This document shows positions 16,438 to 23,981 of a stretch of DNA of 37,510 bases, piece after piece. The notes under the pieces are model-generated. The model did not search any database. It was not told the DNA's origin and was given only the letters and a program-made list of their open reading frames with translations. The position numbers and the translations under genes were made by a program. The stretch's first letter is position 1. Each line of letters starts with the position of its first letter. The stretch is from Verrucomicrobiota bacterium (GTDB lineage: Bacteria; Verrucomicrobiota; Verrucomicrobiia; Verrucomicrobiales; Verrucomicrobiaceae), in assembly GCA_026397715.1 (NCBI GenBank), contig JAPLUN010000261.1, positions 1 to 37,510 on the forward strand. Direction: 5' to 3'.

Positions 16438-17895
16438 ATGGAGGCACACTGGTGGATCGCTACGCTTCCAACCATTCTTCGCAGCCTTGCTCTCGCCGCC
16501 GTGGCGCTGTGCATCTGCATTCTTCCTTGGGCCAATGTGAAACTGCCGGGGTCAACGCACGATTTGATTCCGTGGTTGGCATGCACGGCTTTTGTTTGCT
16601 GGTTGCTAGCCAGAATTTTTGAATGGAAGTTTCCTCGCTCGCACGAGACTGTCGTCTGGTGGATGACTTTCCTGATCACCGCCTATGGCTGGGTGGTCAC
16701 TTGCTTCCCAAGCGCGATGGTGGACCGAGCCAGCGGTGCGATTCTCGATTTGGACAAAAGCCCATGGCTTGCGTTTGGGACGCTGGATCAAGAAATATCT
16801 GTGCAGGCAATGGTTTTTATAACGTCTGCGCTGATGCTGCTGGTGGTAGCGCTGGATTTTGCGTTTGAGCGTACGGGCCGGTGTGTTTTGGACTTGGCGG
16901 TGACATTTGGAGGGTTTGTCACGGCCGTGGCGGGGCTCTGGCTTCAGACGTCTGCTGATCTTGCGGCTTTATGGCAGGTGAAGCACATACCTAAATTCGT
17001 TTTTGGGTTGTTTTGGTACCATGGCAACACGGCGGCTTTTTTAAATCTGTCGTGGCCGGTGAGTTTGTGGCTGTGCCTGCTGCTTCTGCATCATGGGCTG
17101 CGCACCTTCCGTCAGCAGATGGCACTGGCCTTCCTAATGGTTGCAGTGATGGTCCAGATCATCGCGGTTTTTGTGATTATTTCTAAAGTTGGGCATTTTC
17201 TATTGATTTTTGAAGTTGTGCTCTTGTGTGTAGCAGGTTTTGTGGTGTGGAGGCCCCATTTCGAGACTTTGCCGTTCAGCAAGAAGAGGCTGGCTTTGTT
17301 CGCCCTCATTGCCGTGGGGCTGCTGGTACTGGGCGCATGGTTGAGCGGGGCCGGAGCCATGCTCGGGCGGTGGGACAACTTTTCGCAACGTCATTTTGAT
17401 GATCCTGCCAGAAGGCATGCCGCGCTGATGGCGCTGCAGATTGGAGCCGATTATGGCTGGACAGGGACGGGTCCCGGGACTTTTGAATGGGTGGCTGCAC
17501 ACTACACGCCGCTGGACCCGATGCTGCAGGAGGGGCGCTGGCGTCATGCGCATAATGATTATGCTGAAATCTTCGCTGAATGGGGGTGGCCCGGGGCTTT
17601 ATTCTTTTTTCTACTGCTGGCGTTGCCGGGCAGGCGCCTCTTCAGTGCCTTGCGACAGGCTTTTATAAAGGACAGCCATTATCGGATGTCTTTTGAGCGC
17701 CGGGCAGGGCTGATCTGCTTCTCTACTGCGATTATTTCTCTGCTGCTGCATGCTGTGGTGGATTTTCCGCTGCAGATCGATGCCATACGTCCCCTCTTTG
17801 CAGCCATGGTGGGAAGCGTTTTTGCGATGACGAGTACGTCCGCCAATAGCTCGAGGCGCGATATGAAAGAACAACGCACACGGGCACGGGAATGA
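16438..17895 (+). CDS. O-antigen ligase/polymerase-like membrane protein (Wzy_C type)
   Basis: A 485-residue integral membrane protein with about 11-12 hydrophobic segments and a large periplasmic loop. The diagnostic part is GWTGTGPGTFEWV followed by RWRHAHNDYAEIFAEWGWPG (about residues 367-386), the H-x-H-N-x-Y/E-x-G pattern of the Wzy_C/WaaL family, with two more helices after it. Such proteins polymerise repeat units or ligate the chain to a lipid or protein acceptor. It diverges from uxs and precedes the initiating sugar-phosphate transferase, fitting a polymerase. The C-terminus after the last helix is basic. Ligase and polymerase cannot be separated from sequence alone. Confidence 0.82.
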   Translation: MEAHWWIATLPTILRSLALAAVALCICILPWANVKLPGSTHDLIPWLACTAFVCWLLARIFEWKFPRSHETVVWWMTFLITAYGWVVTCFPSAMVDRASGAILDLDKSPWLAFGTLDQEISVQAMVFITSALMLLVVALDFAFERTGRCVLDLAVTFGGFVTAVAGLWLQTSADLAALWQVKHIPKFVFGLFWYHGNTAAFLNLSWPVSLWLCLLLLHHGLRTFRQQMALAFLMVAVMVQIIAVFVIISKVGHFLLIFEVVLLCVAGFVVWRPHFETLPFSKKRLALFALIAVGLLVLGAWLSGAGAMLGRWDNFSQRHFDDPARRHAALMALQIGADYGWTGTGPGTFEWVAAHYTPLDPMLQEGRWRHAHNDYAEIFAEWGWPGALFFFLLLALPGRRLFSALRQAFIKDSHYRMSFERRAGLICFSTAIISLLLHAVVDFPLQIDAIRPLFAAMVGSVFAMTSTSANSSRRDMKEQRTRARE

Positions 17896-17985
17896 GAAAC
17901 GGACTTCCACTTGTCTGAGGACGGCCTAAAGCATTACTGATTGGAATGTAAGTCCTGACTTTCTGGAATTTATGGTTTGCGCGGT

Positions 17986-17990
17986 GGAGG
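17986..17990 (+). promoter_or_regulatory. Shine-Dalgarno site that sets the start at 17999
   Basis: GGAGG lies 8 bases before the ATG at 17999 and favours it over the in-frame ATG at 17972, which has no comparable site. Most genes in the window have weak or no such site, so this strong one is notable. Confidence 0.7.
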
Positions 17991-17998
17991 TTTTCCAC

Positions 17999-19405
17999 AT
18001 GCAAGACGCCCTAAGCCAAAGAGTTCGAGGATGGACACCTTTTTTCGTGTTGGTGGATGGAATTTCCGTAGCCAGCGCCTACATCGCAGCGTTCGTCTTA
18101 TCCCAATTGATGCCGCCAGATACGCTCAGCCTGCACTGGGCCCCCCCGGCAAAGGAAGGGGTGCTGCTGGCGCTGGGCATCATCGGACTGCTGCTGCACA
18201 CCCTCATCTGGTCACGCGATGGTCATTACATGTTTCAACTGCTGAATGGCCGTAAGCTGCGCATCTGCGCTGCGCAGGTGCTGTTCCTGGCGCTCACTCT
18301 TTTCATCTATATGGGCATGTGGCGGAACTACGATGTGTCACGCAAGCTGTTGCTGATGTTTGTGCTGACGCTGGGGCCCTGCCTAATGATCGGAAAGATC
18401 GCCTTTATGAAGCTTCTCCAGGTCCTGGGAGCCAAGATTCAACCACGGCTGCGCATTCTGGCGGTGTGTGATGAGGCGGGTGAGGCTGCGACAAGGCAGT
18501 GGTTTTCCAACAAAACGATGCTGGGTATTCATCTTTGCGATGTGCTGGCCATCGAGACAGACGCCAGCCAGGAGTCATTCTTGGAGCATCGGCTTGAGGA
18601 AGCTCTTAAACGTGGACGCCCGAATCTGCTGATCTGGCGCCTGCCGACCGACGCTGCACGCACCGAAAGAATCCGGGGCATTGCCGAATCGCACGGGACG
18701 CATCTGGCTGTGGATCTGCAGCCAATTGTCGGAGACATGGGGGCTGTGCAGCTCACAGAATACTCTCACATGAAGCTCATCAGCCTGCACAAGCATCCGC
18801 TGGTCAGCCCTGCGCATCGTTTCCTGAAGCGGTTGCTGGATATTTCCATCAGCCTGCCGGTGGTGGTGCTGGTGCTGCCATTCCTGTGCGCTGGTGTGTG
18901 GCTGGTGCATCGGCTGTTCTCGCCGGGCCCGCTGTTCTTCAAGCAGTCGCGTTCGGGGGCGGATGGTCAGATGTTCAAGATTTTCAAATTCCGCACGATG
19001 ACGGTGAATCACGGCAAGGAGAGCGTGCAGGCGCGTGCCAATGACTCGCGTATCTTTACCGGCGGCGGGTTGATGCGGAAGCTGAGCATTGATGAAATGC
19101 CGCAGTTCCTGAACGTGCTACTGGGGGATATGTCCGTGGTTGGCCCACGGCCTCACATGGCGGAGCATGACGTGCTGTTTGCGATGGAATGCAGCCAGTA
19201 TGCGATGCGCCACACGGTGAAGCCCGGCGTGACGGGACTTGCGCAGGTGCGTGGTCATCGGGGTCCTGTGGATGATGCCAGCGAGATCAAGCACCGCGTG
19301 ACCTCCGACATCGAATACTGCCAGAACTGGTCGTTCTACCTTGATCTGGAGATCATCGCCCGGACCTTCCTGCATGTGTTTTCCTTCCATGCCAAGTCCT
19401 GCTAA
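17999..19405 (+). CDS. Undecaprenyl-phosphate sugar-1-phosphate transferase (WbaP/WcaJ/ExoY family)
   Basis: Expected to start repeat-unit synthesis by moving a hexose-1-phosphate from its nucleotide carrier to undecaprenyl phosphate. The N-terminal half has several transmembrane segments and a CoA-binding-like central domain. The C-terminal bacterial sugar transferase domain (PF02397, about the last 200 residues) has HRFLKRLLDISISLPVVVL, SPGPLFFKQSRSGADGQMF, FKFRTM, MRKLSIDEMPQFLNVLLGDM, SVVGPRPHM and KPGVTGLAQVRGHRG. Length (468) matches five-helix polyisoprenyl-phosphate hexose-1-phosphate transferases. It follows the ligase-like gene by 103 bp and reads in the same direction. Confidence 0.92.
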   Translation: MQDALSQRVRGWTPFFVLVDGISVASAYIAAFVLSQLMPPDTLSLHWAPPAKEGVLLALGIIGLLLHTLIWSRDGHYMFQLLNGRKLRICAAQVLFLALTLFIYMGMWRNYDVSRKLLLMFVLTLGPCLMIGKIAFMKLLQVLGAKIQPRLRILAVCDEAGEAATRQWFSNKTMLGIHLCDVLAIETDASQESFLEHRLEEALKRGRPNLLIWRLPTDAARTERIRGIAESHGTHLAVDLQPIVGDMGAVQLTEYSHMKLISLHKHPLVSPAHRFLKRLLDISISLPVVVLVLPFLCAGVWLVHRLFSPGPLFFKQSRSGADGQMFKIFKFRTMTVNHGKESVQARANDSRIFTGGGLMRKLSIDEMPQFLNVLLGDMSVVGPRPHMAEHDVLFAMECSQYAMRHTVKPGVTGLAQVRGHRGPVDDASEIKHRVTSDIEYCQNWSFYLDLEIIARTFLHVFSFHAKSC

Positions 19406-19460
19406 GGACTGGCTGGAGCAAAAAGGCGCAAGGCTGTGAAGTAAGCTGCGTTCAATTAAC

Positions 19461-19667
19461 GTGCCTTCCGCCTCTGATTTCTTCGGTTCCCTGATCTTCG
19501 GAGCCATCGGGCTGGGGGCTTTGCTGTATGGCAAATCGGTGGGCTCGGTGGTCAAAATGGGCCTGGGGGCCGTCATGCTCGGCTGCTCCTGCCTTGTGAC
19601 TGAAAGCTGGCTGCTGTGGACCAGCGGTGCGGTGCTGACTCTGCTGCTGATGCGGTGGAAGGAGTAA
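19461..19667 (+). CDS. Small two-helix membrane protein
   Basis: A 68-residue protein from a GTG start: PSASDFFGSLIFGAIGLGAL forms the first helix, LYGKSVGSVVKMGLGAVML the middle, and a second helix precedes the basic end RWKE. It resembles small proteins often mislabelled 'amino acid transport protein', which share the FWGLIFGAIGLGYFxYGKK-type pattern; function unknown. It lies 55 bp after the sugar-phosphate transferase, so it could be co-transcribed, and ends 65 bp before the next gene. No strong ribosome-binding site is visible. Confidence 0.65.
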   Translation: MPSASDFFGSLIFGAIGLGALLYGKSVGSVVKMGLGAVMLGCSCLVTESWLLWTSGAVLTLLLMRWKE

Positions 19668-19732
19668 GGCGGTCTGCAAACGGAGAGGCTTGCCCTTTGG
19701 TCAATGCAGGGGCAGATAGCCGCCACCTCTCC

Positions 19733-20386
19733 ATGATTTCCGCCCAAACGCGCAAGCCTGAATACACTGCCCGAGTCATCGAATGGCATGCCGACAAGGG
19801 CTTTGGCTGGCTGCAATTCGGCGACAAACGGTTGTTCCTGCATCGCCGTGATTTTTCCAGGTTTCACCACCAGCCGAAGGTGGGTGAGGAGATTCGTTTT
19901 AACTGGGGGCTGGATACACAGCGACGGCAGTGCGCCCAAAATGCCGTACAGGTGCGTGAAGTCTCGGATGTCGGTCTGGTGAGGCTGTGCTTTCTGGGGG
20001 CGTTGCTGGTGCTGCCCGCCTACGCGTGGCGGCAGAACGGGTGGGAGATGTGGATACTGGCGGCTTATGTCTGCGTTTTGTCATGGATCACCTATGCCGC
20101 GTATGCCAGCGACAAGCGCAAGGCGCGCGTGGAGGCGTGGCGCACTCCTGAGACGTATCTCCATCTACTGGAACTTGCCGGCGGCTGGCCGGGCGCTTGG
20201 GTGGCTCAGCGTCGGTTGCGGCATAAGTCCTCCAAGACCAGCTATCAGTTCGAGTTCTGGTTGATCATCTGCATCCATCAGTTCGTGGCGTTCGACTCGC
20301 TTCAACAGTGGAACTATTCCCAGATGTTGAAGCGAGAGCTTTTCGAGGATCACCGAGAAGCACGCGGCCGATCCAAGCAGCGATGA
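19733..20386 (+). CDS. Cold-shock-like domain fused to DUF1294 membrane domain
   Basis: Residues about 10-75 form a cold-shock/OB-like domain (TARVIEWHADKGFGWLQFG, LFLHRRDF; the KGFGW and LFLH elements correspond to RNP-1/RNP-2-like strands). This is followed by two hydrophobic segments and the DUF1294 region with YASDKRKARVEAWRTPE, LHLLELAGGWPGAWVAQRR and HKSSKTSYQFEFW. The CSD-DUF1294 combination is known in many bacteria but has no established function. I start at ATG 19733 because the open frame upstream overlaps the small membrane protein. The stop is 6 bp from the convergent uxaC stop. Confidence 0.85.
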   Translation: MISAQTRKPEYTARVIEWHADKGFGWLQFGDKRLFLHRRDFSRFHHQPKVGEEIRFNWGLDTQRRQCAQNAVQVREVSDVGLVRLCFLGALLVLPAYAWRQNGWEMWILAAYVCVLSWITYAAYASDKRKARVEAWRTPETYLHLLELAGGWPGAWVAQRRLRHKSSKTSYQFEFWLIICIHQFVAFDSLQQWNYSQMLKRELFEDHREARGRSKQR

Positions 20387-20392
20387 GTTGGA

Positions 20393-21799
20393 TCAAGACA
20401 CCTTCAGGCCCAGATACGCTTTGGCATTGGGGTAGCAGATGTTTTTGACCATGGTGCCGACGAGAGCGTCGTCGTTGGGGATGAGGCCGGCTTCGACGTC
20501 GGCGCCGAGGAGGTTGCAGAGGGTGCGGCGGAAGTATTCGTGGCGGGGGAAGCTCATGAAGCTGCGGCTGTCTGTGAGCATGCCGATGAAGCGGCTGAGG
20601 AGGCCGAGATTGCTGAGGGCATTGATCTGCCATTCCATACCTTCCTTCTGATCGACGAACCACCAGGCGGAGCCGAACTGGACTTTGCCGGGCGTGGTGC
20701 CGTCGGCGAAATTGCCGGCCATGGTGCCGAAGACGTAGTTGGCGTTCGGGTTGACGTTGTAGAGGACGGTCTTGGGCAGAGCGTTCTCGGTGTCGAGGCG
20801 GTCGAGGAAGCGGGAGAGAGTCTCAGCCTGCGGCCAGTCGCCAATGCTGTCGCAGCCGACGTCCGCGCCGATCTCACGGGCGAGGCGACTGTTGTTGTTG
20901 CGCACGGGTCCAAGGTGGAGCTGCATGGTCCAGCCGCGTGAGGCATTGAGGCGGCCGACGTGGAGCATGATGTTGCTGGCAAATTGATCCTGCTCCTGCG
21001 CACTGGCGGCGGTGCCGCTGCGGGCTTTCTGGAAGACGCGCTCGGCCTCGGCATCGCTGATGAAATTGGCGTGGCAGTAATTCAGGCCGTGGTCGCTGAG
21101 GCGACCGCCGACGCTGTGGAAGAAGTCGTGGCGCTGTTTCAGGGCATCGAGCAGGGAGGCGTAGCTTTTCATTTCGATGCCGCTGGCGGCGCTGAGTTTG
21201 TCGCACCAGGCATTCCAGGCCTCGGGCAGGTGGACGGCGAGGGACTTGTCCGGGCGGAAGGTGGGATAGACGCCGACTTCAAAGCCGTCTGCCGCGCATT
21301 TTTGATGGTGGGCGAGATCGTCGATGGGATCGTCCGTGGTGCAGAGGGCCTTCACTTTTTGCGTGCGCAGGATGCCGCGGGCGCTCATCTCTGGCTTTGC
21401 CAGAGCGGCCTCGGTCTGCTCCCAGATGGCGGGGGCGGTCTTTTCATCGAGAAGGGTGTCGATGCCGAAGTGGCGCTTCAGTTCCAGGTGCGTCCAGTGG
21501 TAGAGAGGATTGCGCAGGGTGTGGGGAACGGTCTTGGCCCAGGCCAGGAATTTGTCGCGGGGGCTGGCCTTGCCGGTGATGAACTCTTCCGGGACGCCGT
21601 TGCAGCGCATGGCACGCCATTTGTAGTGGTCGCCTTCGAGCCAGATTTCGAAGATGTTTTTAAACTGGCGGTTTTCAGCAATGTCCTTAGGAGGCAGGTG
21701 ATTGTGGTAGTCCAGAATCGGTTCGTCCTTGGCAAAGCTGTGGTACAGGTGGCTGGCGGCCTTGGTGGAGAGGAGAAAATCGTCGTGGATGAAGGACAT
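20393..21799 (-). CDS. uxaC: Glucuronate isomerase
   Basis: Interconverts D-glucuronate and D-fructuronate (and galacturonate and tagaturonate), the first step of hexuronate catabolism. At 468 residues it matches E. coli UxaC size. Family marks are FLLSTKAASHLYHSFAKDEP at the start, ILDYHNHLPPKDIAEN (metal-site histidines), WLEGDHYKWRAMRCNGVPE, TTDDPIDDLAHH, MLHVGRLNASRGWTMQLHLG and FPRHEYFRRTLC. The longer frame to 21895 adds unrelated residues. No other hexuronate genes lie beside it, so it is alone between the polysaccharide cluster and an exported peptidase. It is divergent from the next gene with only 41 bp between starts. Confidence 0.95.
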   Translation of the reverse strand: MSFIHDDFLLSTKAASHLYHSFAKDEPILDYHNHLPPKDIAENRQFKNIFEIWLEGDHYKWRAMRCNGVPEEFITGKASPRDKFLAWAKTVPHTLRNPLYHWTHLELKRHFGIDTLLDEKTAPAIWEQTEAALAKPEMSARGILRTQKVKALCTTDDPIDDLAHHQKCAADGFEVGVYPTFRPDKSLAVHLPEAWNAWCDKLSAASGIEMKSYASLLDALKQRHDFFHSVGGRLSDHGLNYCHANFISDAEAERVFQKARSGTAASAQEQDQFASNIMLHVGRLNASRGWTMQLHLGPVRNNNSRLAREIGADVGCDSIGDWPQAETLSRFLDRLDTENALPKTVLYNVNPNANYVFGTMAGNFADGTTPGKVQFGSAWWFVDQKEGMEWQINALSNLGLLSRFIGMLTDSRSFMSFPRHEYFRRTLCNLLGADVEAGLIPNDDALVGTMVKNICYPNAKAYLGLKVS

Positions 21800-21840
21800 T
21801 GCTGTTTGTCGGTTGGTGGTGATCTGCCTACACTGGCAGG

Positions 21841-22884
21841 ATGACGAAAACACGCAACTGGTTCGCGTTCCTGCCCTTCCTGTGCTTGTGCGCATGCAGT
21901 ACGGTGCAGTTCTACACCCAGGCGATCAGTGGACAGACGGAAATCTGGCGCAAATCACGGCCCAATGCCGAGGCGCTGGCGGATCCCAGCGTGGCGGAAA
22001 AGGTTAAACAGCGTCTGCACTTGATCGAAGAACTGCGCGCCTTTGCCGCCAGTGATCTGCATCTGCCGACGAAGAGTTTCGGCAAGTACTGTGACCTCAA
22101 GCGGCCCTATGTGGTGTGGGTGGTGTATGCCGCTCCGGAGTTTTCCATTGAAAGCAAGAAGTGGTGGTACCCGCTGGTCGGCAGTCTGAAGTATCGCGGC
22201 TTTTTTAACGAGAAGGATGCGGCTGTGGAAGCAGCGAGGCTCAAGAAAAAAGGGTATGATGTTTTCGTGGGCGGCGTGGAGGCCTATTCGACGCTGGGTT
22301 ATCTGGCGGACCCGGTGCTGAACACCTTTCTGCATCGTAGCGATGGTGAACTGGCCGAGCTCATTTTTCATGAACTGACGCATGCCAAGGTATTCATTCC
22401 CGGTGACACCGATTTCAATGAAGCCTTTGCCACCGCGAACGGACAGGAGGGGGTGAGACGCTGGATGTGCTCGAAGAATAATCTGCATGGGCTGCGCGAG
22501 TATGAAGCACACCTGAAGAAGAATCGTGAATCCGTCCATCTGATGCTGAGCACGCGTGAGAAGTTGAAGACGGTCTATGCCCGCACCTATCGCAGTGCGG
22601 AAACGGAGCGGCTGGCGAAGCAGCGGGTCTTTGACGACATGCTGAAGGAGGCGGCGACTGTCGGCCCACGTGCGCGGACCAACATCAATCATGATCCGAA
22701 GTTTTGGAACAACGCGCGCCTCAATACGGTCGCCACGTATTACAACATGGTGCCGGGATTTGAGCGGCTCATGAAAGAAAAAGGGGGCGATCTGGAGGCG
22801 TTTCATCATGAAGTTGCTTCGATGCGAAAGCTGAACAACGAGCAGCGGATGAAAATTCTCGGCACTCCTTCCCAACATGACTGA
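21841..22884 (+). CDS. Lipoprotein zinc aminopeptidase-like protein (PF10023 type)
   Basis: A predicted outer- or inner-membrane lipoprotein: the signal MTKTRNWFAFLPFLCLCACS ends in lipobox LCAC with Cys19. The zinc-peptidase motif is HELTH (177-181) with a downstream NEAFA glutamate (194), as in gluzincin-like enzymes. The YTQAISGQTEIW segment after the signal is the start pattern of the 'putative aminopeptidase' family, whose members run about 350-370 residues. Substrate unknown. Its last 8 bases overlap the start of the beta-lactamase-like gene (ATGACTGA), so the two proteins should be co-produced in the envelope. Confidence 0.83.
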   Translation: MTKTRNWFAFLPFLCLCACSTVQFYTQAISGQTEIWRKSRPNAEALADPSVAEKVKQRLHLIEELRAFAASDLHLPTKSFGKYCDLKRPYVVWVVYAAPEFSIESKKWWYPLVGSLKYRGFFNEKDAAVEAARLKKKGYDVFVGGVEAYSTLGYLADPVLNTFLHRSDGELAELIFHELTHAKVFIPGDTDFNEAFATANGQEGVRRWMCSKNNLHGLREYEAHLKKNRESVHLMLSTREKLKTVYARTYRSAETERLAKQRVFDDMLKEAATVGPRARTNINHDPKFWNNARLNTVATYYNMVPGFERLMKEKGGDLEAFHHEVASMRKLNNEQRMKILGTPSQHD

Positions 22885-23746
22885 CCACCGCAAACTTTAC
22901 GCATTGTTATTTCTTCTGCTCGGTTTTTGCAGCCTTACTATGGCTCAGGACCGGTCGAGCTGGACGGAGCCGTTTTCACCGCATCGGATCGCGGGGAATC
23001 TGTATTATGTGGGGTCGCGCGATCTGGCATCCTACTTGATCACAACGTCGGAAGGGCATGTGCTCATCAACAGCAGCCTGGAGGAATCGGTGCCGCTGAT
23101 CCGTGCGAGCGTGGAGAAGCTGGGTTTCAAATTTACTGACATTCGCATCCTGCTCATCAGCCATGCGCATTCAGATCATTGTGCGGGCAGCGCAGAGATC
23201 GTGAAGCTCACGGGGGCGAAGTATTATGTGATGGAGCAGGATGCAGAAGCAGTGGAAGGCGGTGGAGCGAAGAAGTCGCGGGTGGGGAAGGGGGACTACA
23301 CGCAGTTTCCTCCGGCCAAGGTGGATCGTCGATTGAAGGATGGCGAGGAGGTCAAGCTCGGGGACTCCGTGCTGGTGGCGCGTTTGACGTCCGGGCATAC
23401 GCCGGGCTGCACGACATGGACGATGCAGGTGAAGGATGAGGACAAGGTGCTGAACGCTGTCATCATTGGCAGTCCGAATGTGAATCCAGGTTATGTACTG
23501 GTGGGGAACAAGAACTACCCGGGCATCGCGGCGGATTACGAGAAGACTTTCCAATTGCTTAAGGCGCTGCCGGTGGATCTGTTTCTGGGAGCGCATGGCG
23601 GCTATTATGGCATGGAGGCCAAGCATGTGAAGCTGGGTGTGAGCGTTACGAATCCCTTCATCGATCCCGAGGGGTATCTGCGTTATGTGCAGGATCGGGA
23701 GGCCGCTTTCCGGGCGGAGTGGGAGAAGCAGAAGAAGGCGCAGTGA
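22877..23746 (+). CDS. Subclass B3-like metallo-beta-lactamase, exported
   Basis: The signal peptide MTDHRKLYALLFLLLGFCSL ending near TMAQ would send it to the periplasm. Zinc ligands are laid out as in subclass B3: HAHSDH (96-101), SGHTPGCTTW with His174, and FLGAHGGYYGM with His240. GNLYYVGSRDLASYLI and the DxEAVEGGG stretch also fit B3 enzymes such as those of environmental bacteria. It probably hydrolyses beta-lactams, but related fold members act on other substrates, so resistance is not proven. Translationally coupled to the upstream aminopeptidase. A repeat element begins about 8 bases past the stop. Confidence 0.85.
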   Translation: MTDHRKLYALLFLLLGFCSLTMAQDRSSWTEPFSPHRIAGNLYYVGSRDLASYLITTSEGHVLINSSLEESVPLIRASVEKLGFKFTDIRILLISHAHSDHCAGSAEIVKLTGAKYYVMEQDAEAVEGGGAKKSRVGKGDYTQFPPAKVDRRLKDGEEVKLGDSVLVARLTSGHTPGCTTWTMQVKDEDKVLNAVIIGSPNVNPGYVLVGNKNYPGIAADYEKTFQLLKALPVDLFLGAHGGYYGMEAKHVKLGVSVTNPFIDPEGYLRYVQDREAAFRAEWEKQKKAQ

Positions 23747-23753
23747 CCTGGGG

Positions 23754-23860
23754 CTGGCATCGCTACGCGATGCGAGTGCAGTCAGGGTGATGCGTCGGTT
23801 TACGAGGGGTGTCGCTTCGCTCAACCCCTCGCTACATGCTGAAATGGCTCCGCCATTCAT
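23754..23860. repeat. Three-hairpin intergenic repeat, copy 1
   Basis: Three consecutive inverted repeats: GCATCGC-TAC-GCGATGC (23757-23773), GAGGGGT...ACCCCTC (23804-23830) and AATGGC-TCC-GCCATT (23843-23857). The same order, with conserved blocks of about 26 bases around the first two hairpins, occurs at 27786-27895. The DNA between hairpins 1 and 2 is not conserved. It starts just past the stop at 23746, as a REP-like or terminator element would. Confidence 0.8.
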
Positions 23861-23981
23861 CAGACGCTATGCAGACCTGTTTTCTATTGATCGTAGCTTG
23901 AGGAGCGGATGCAACAAAGCGGAAGGCTTGCGTGTTTAAGGATGAGGCAGCATTATCAGGTTCCTTTTTGTCGTCCCAACC

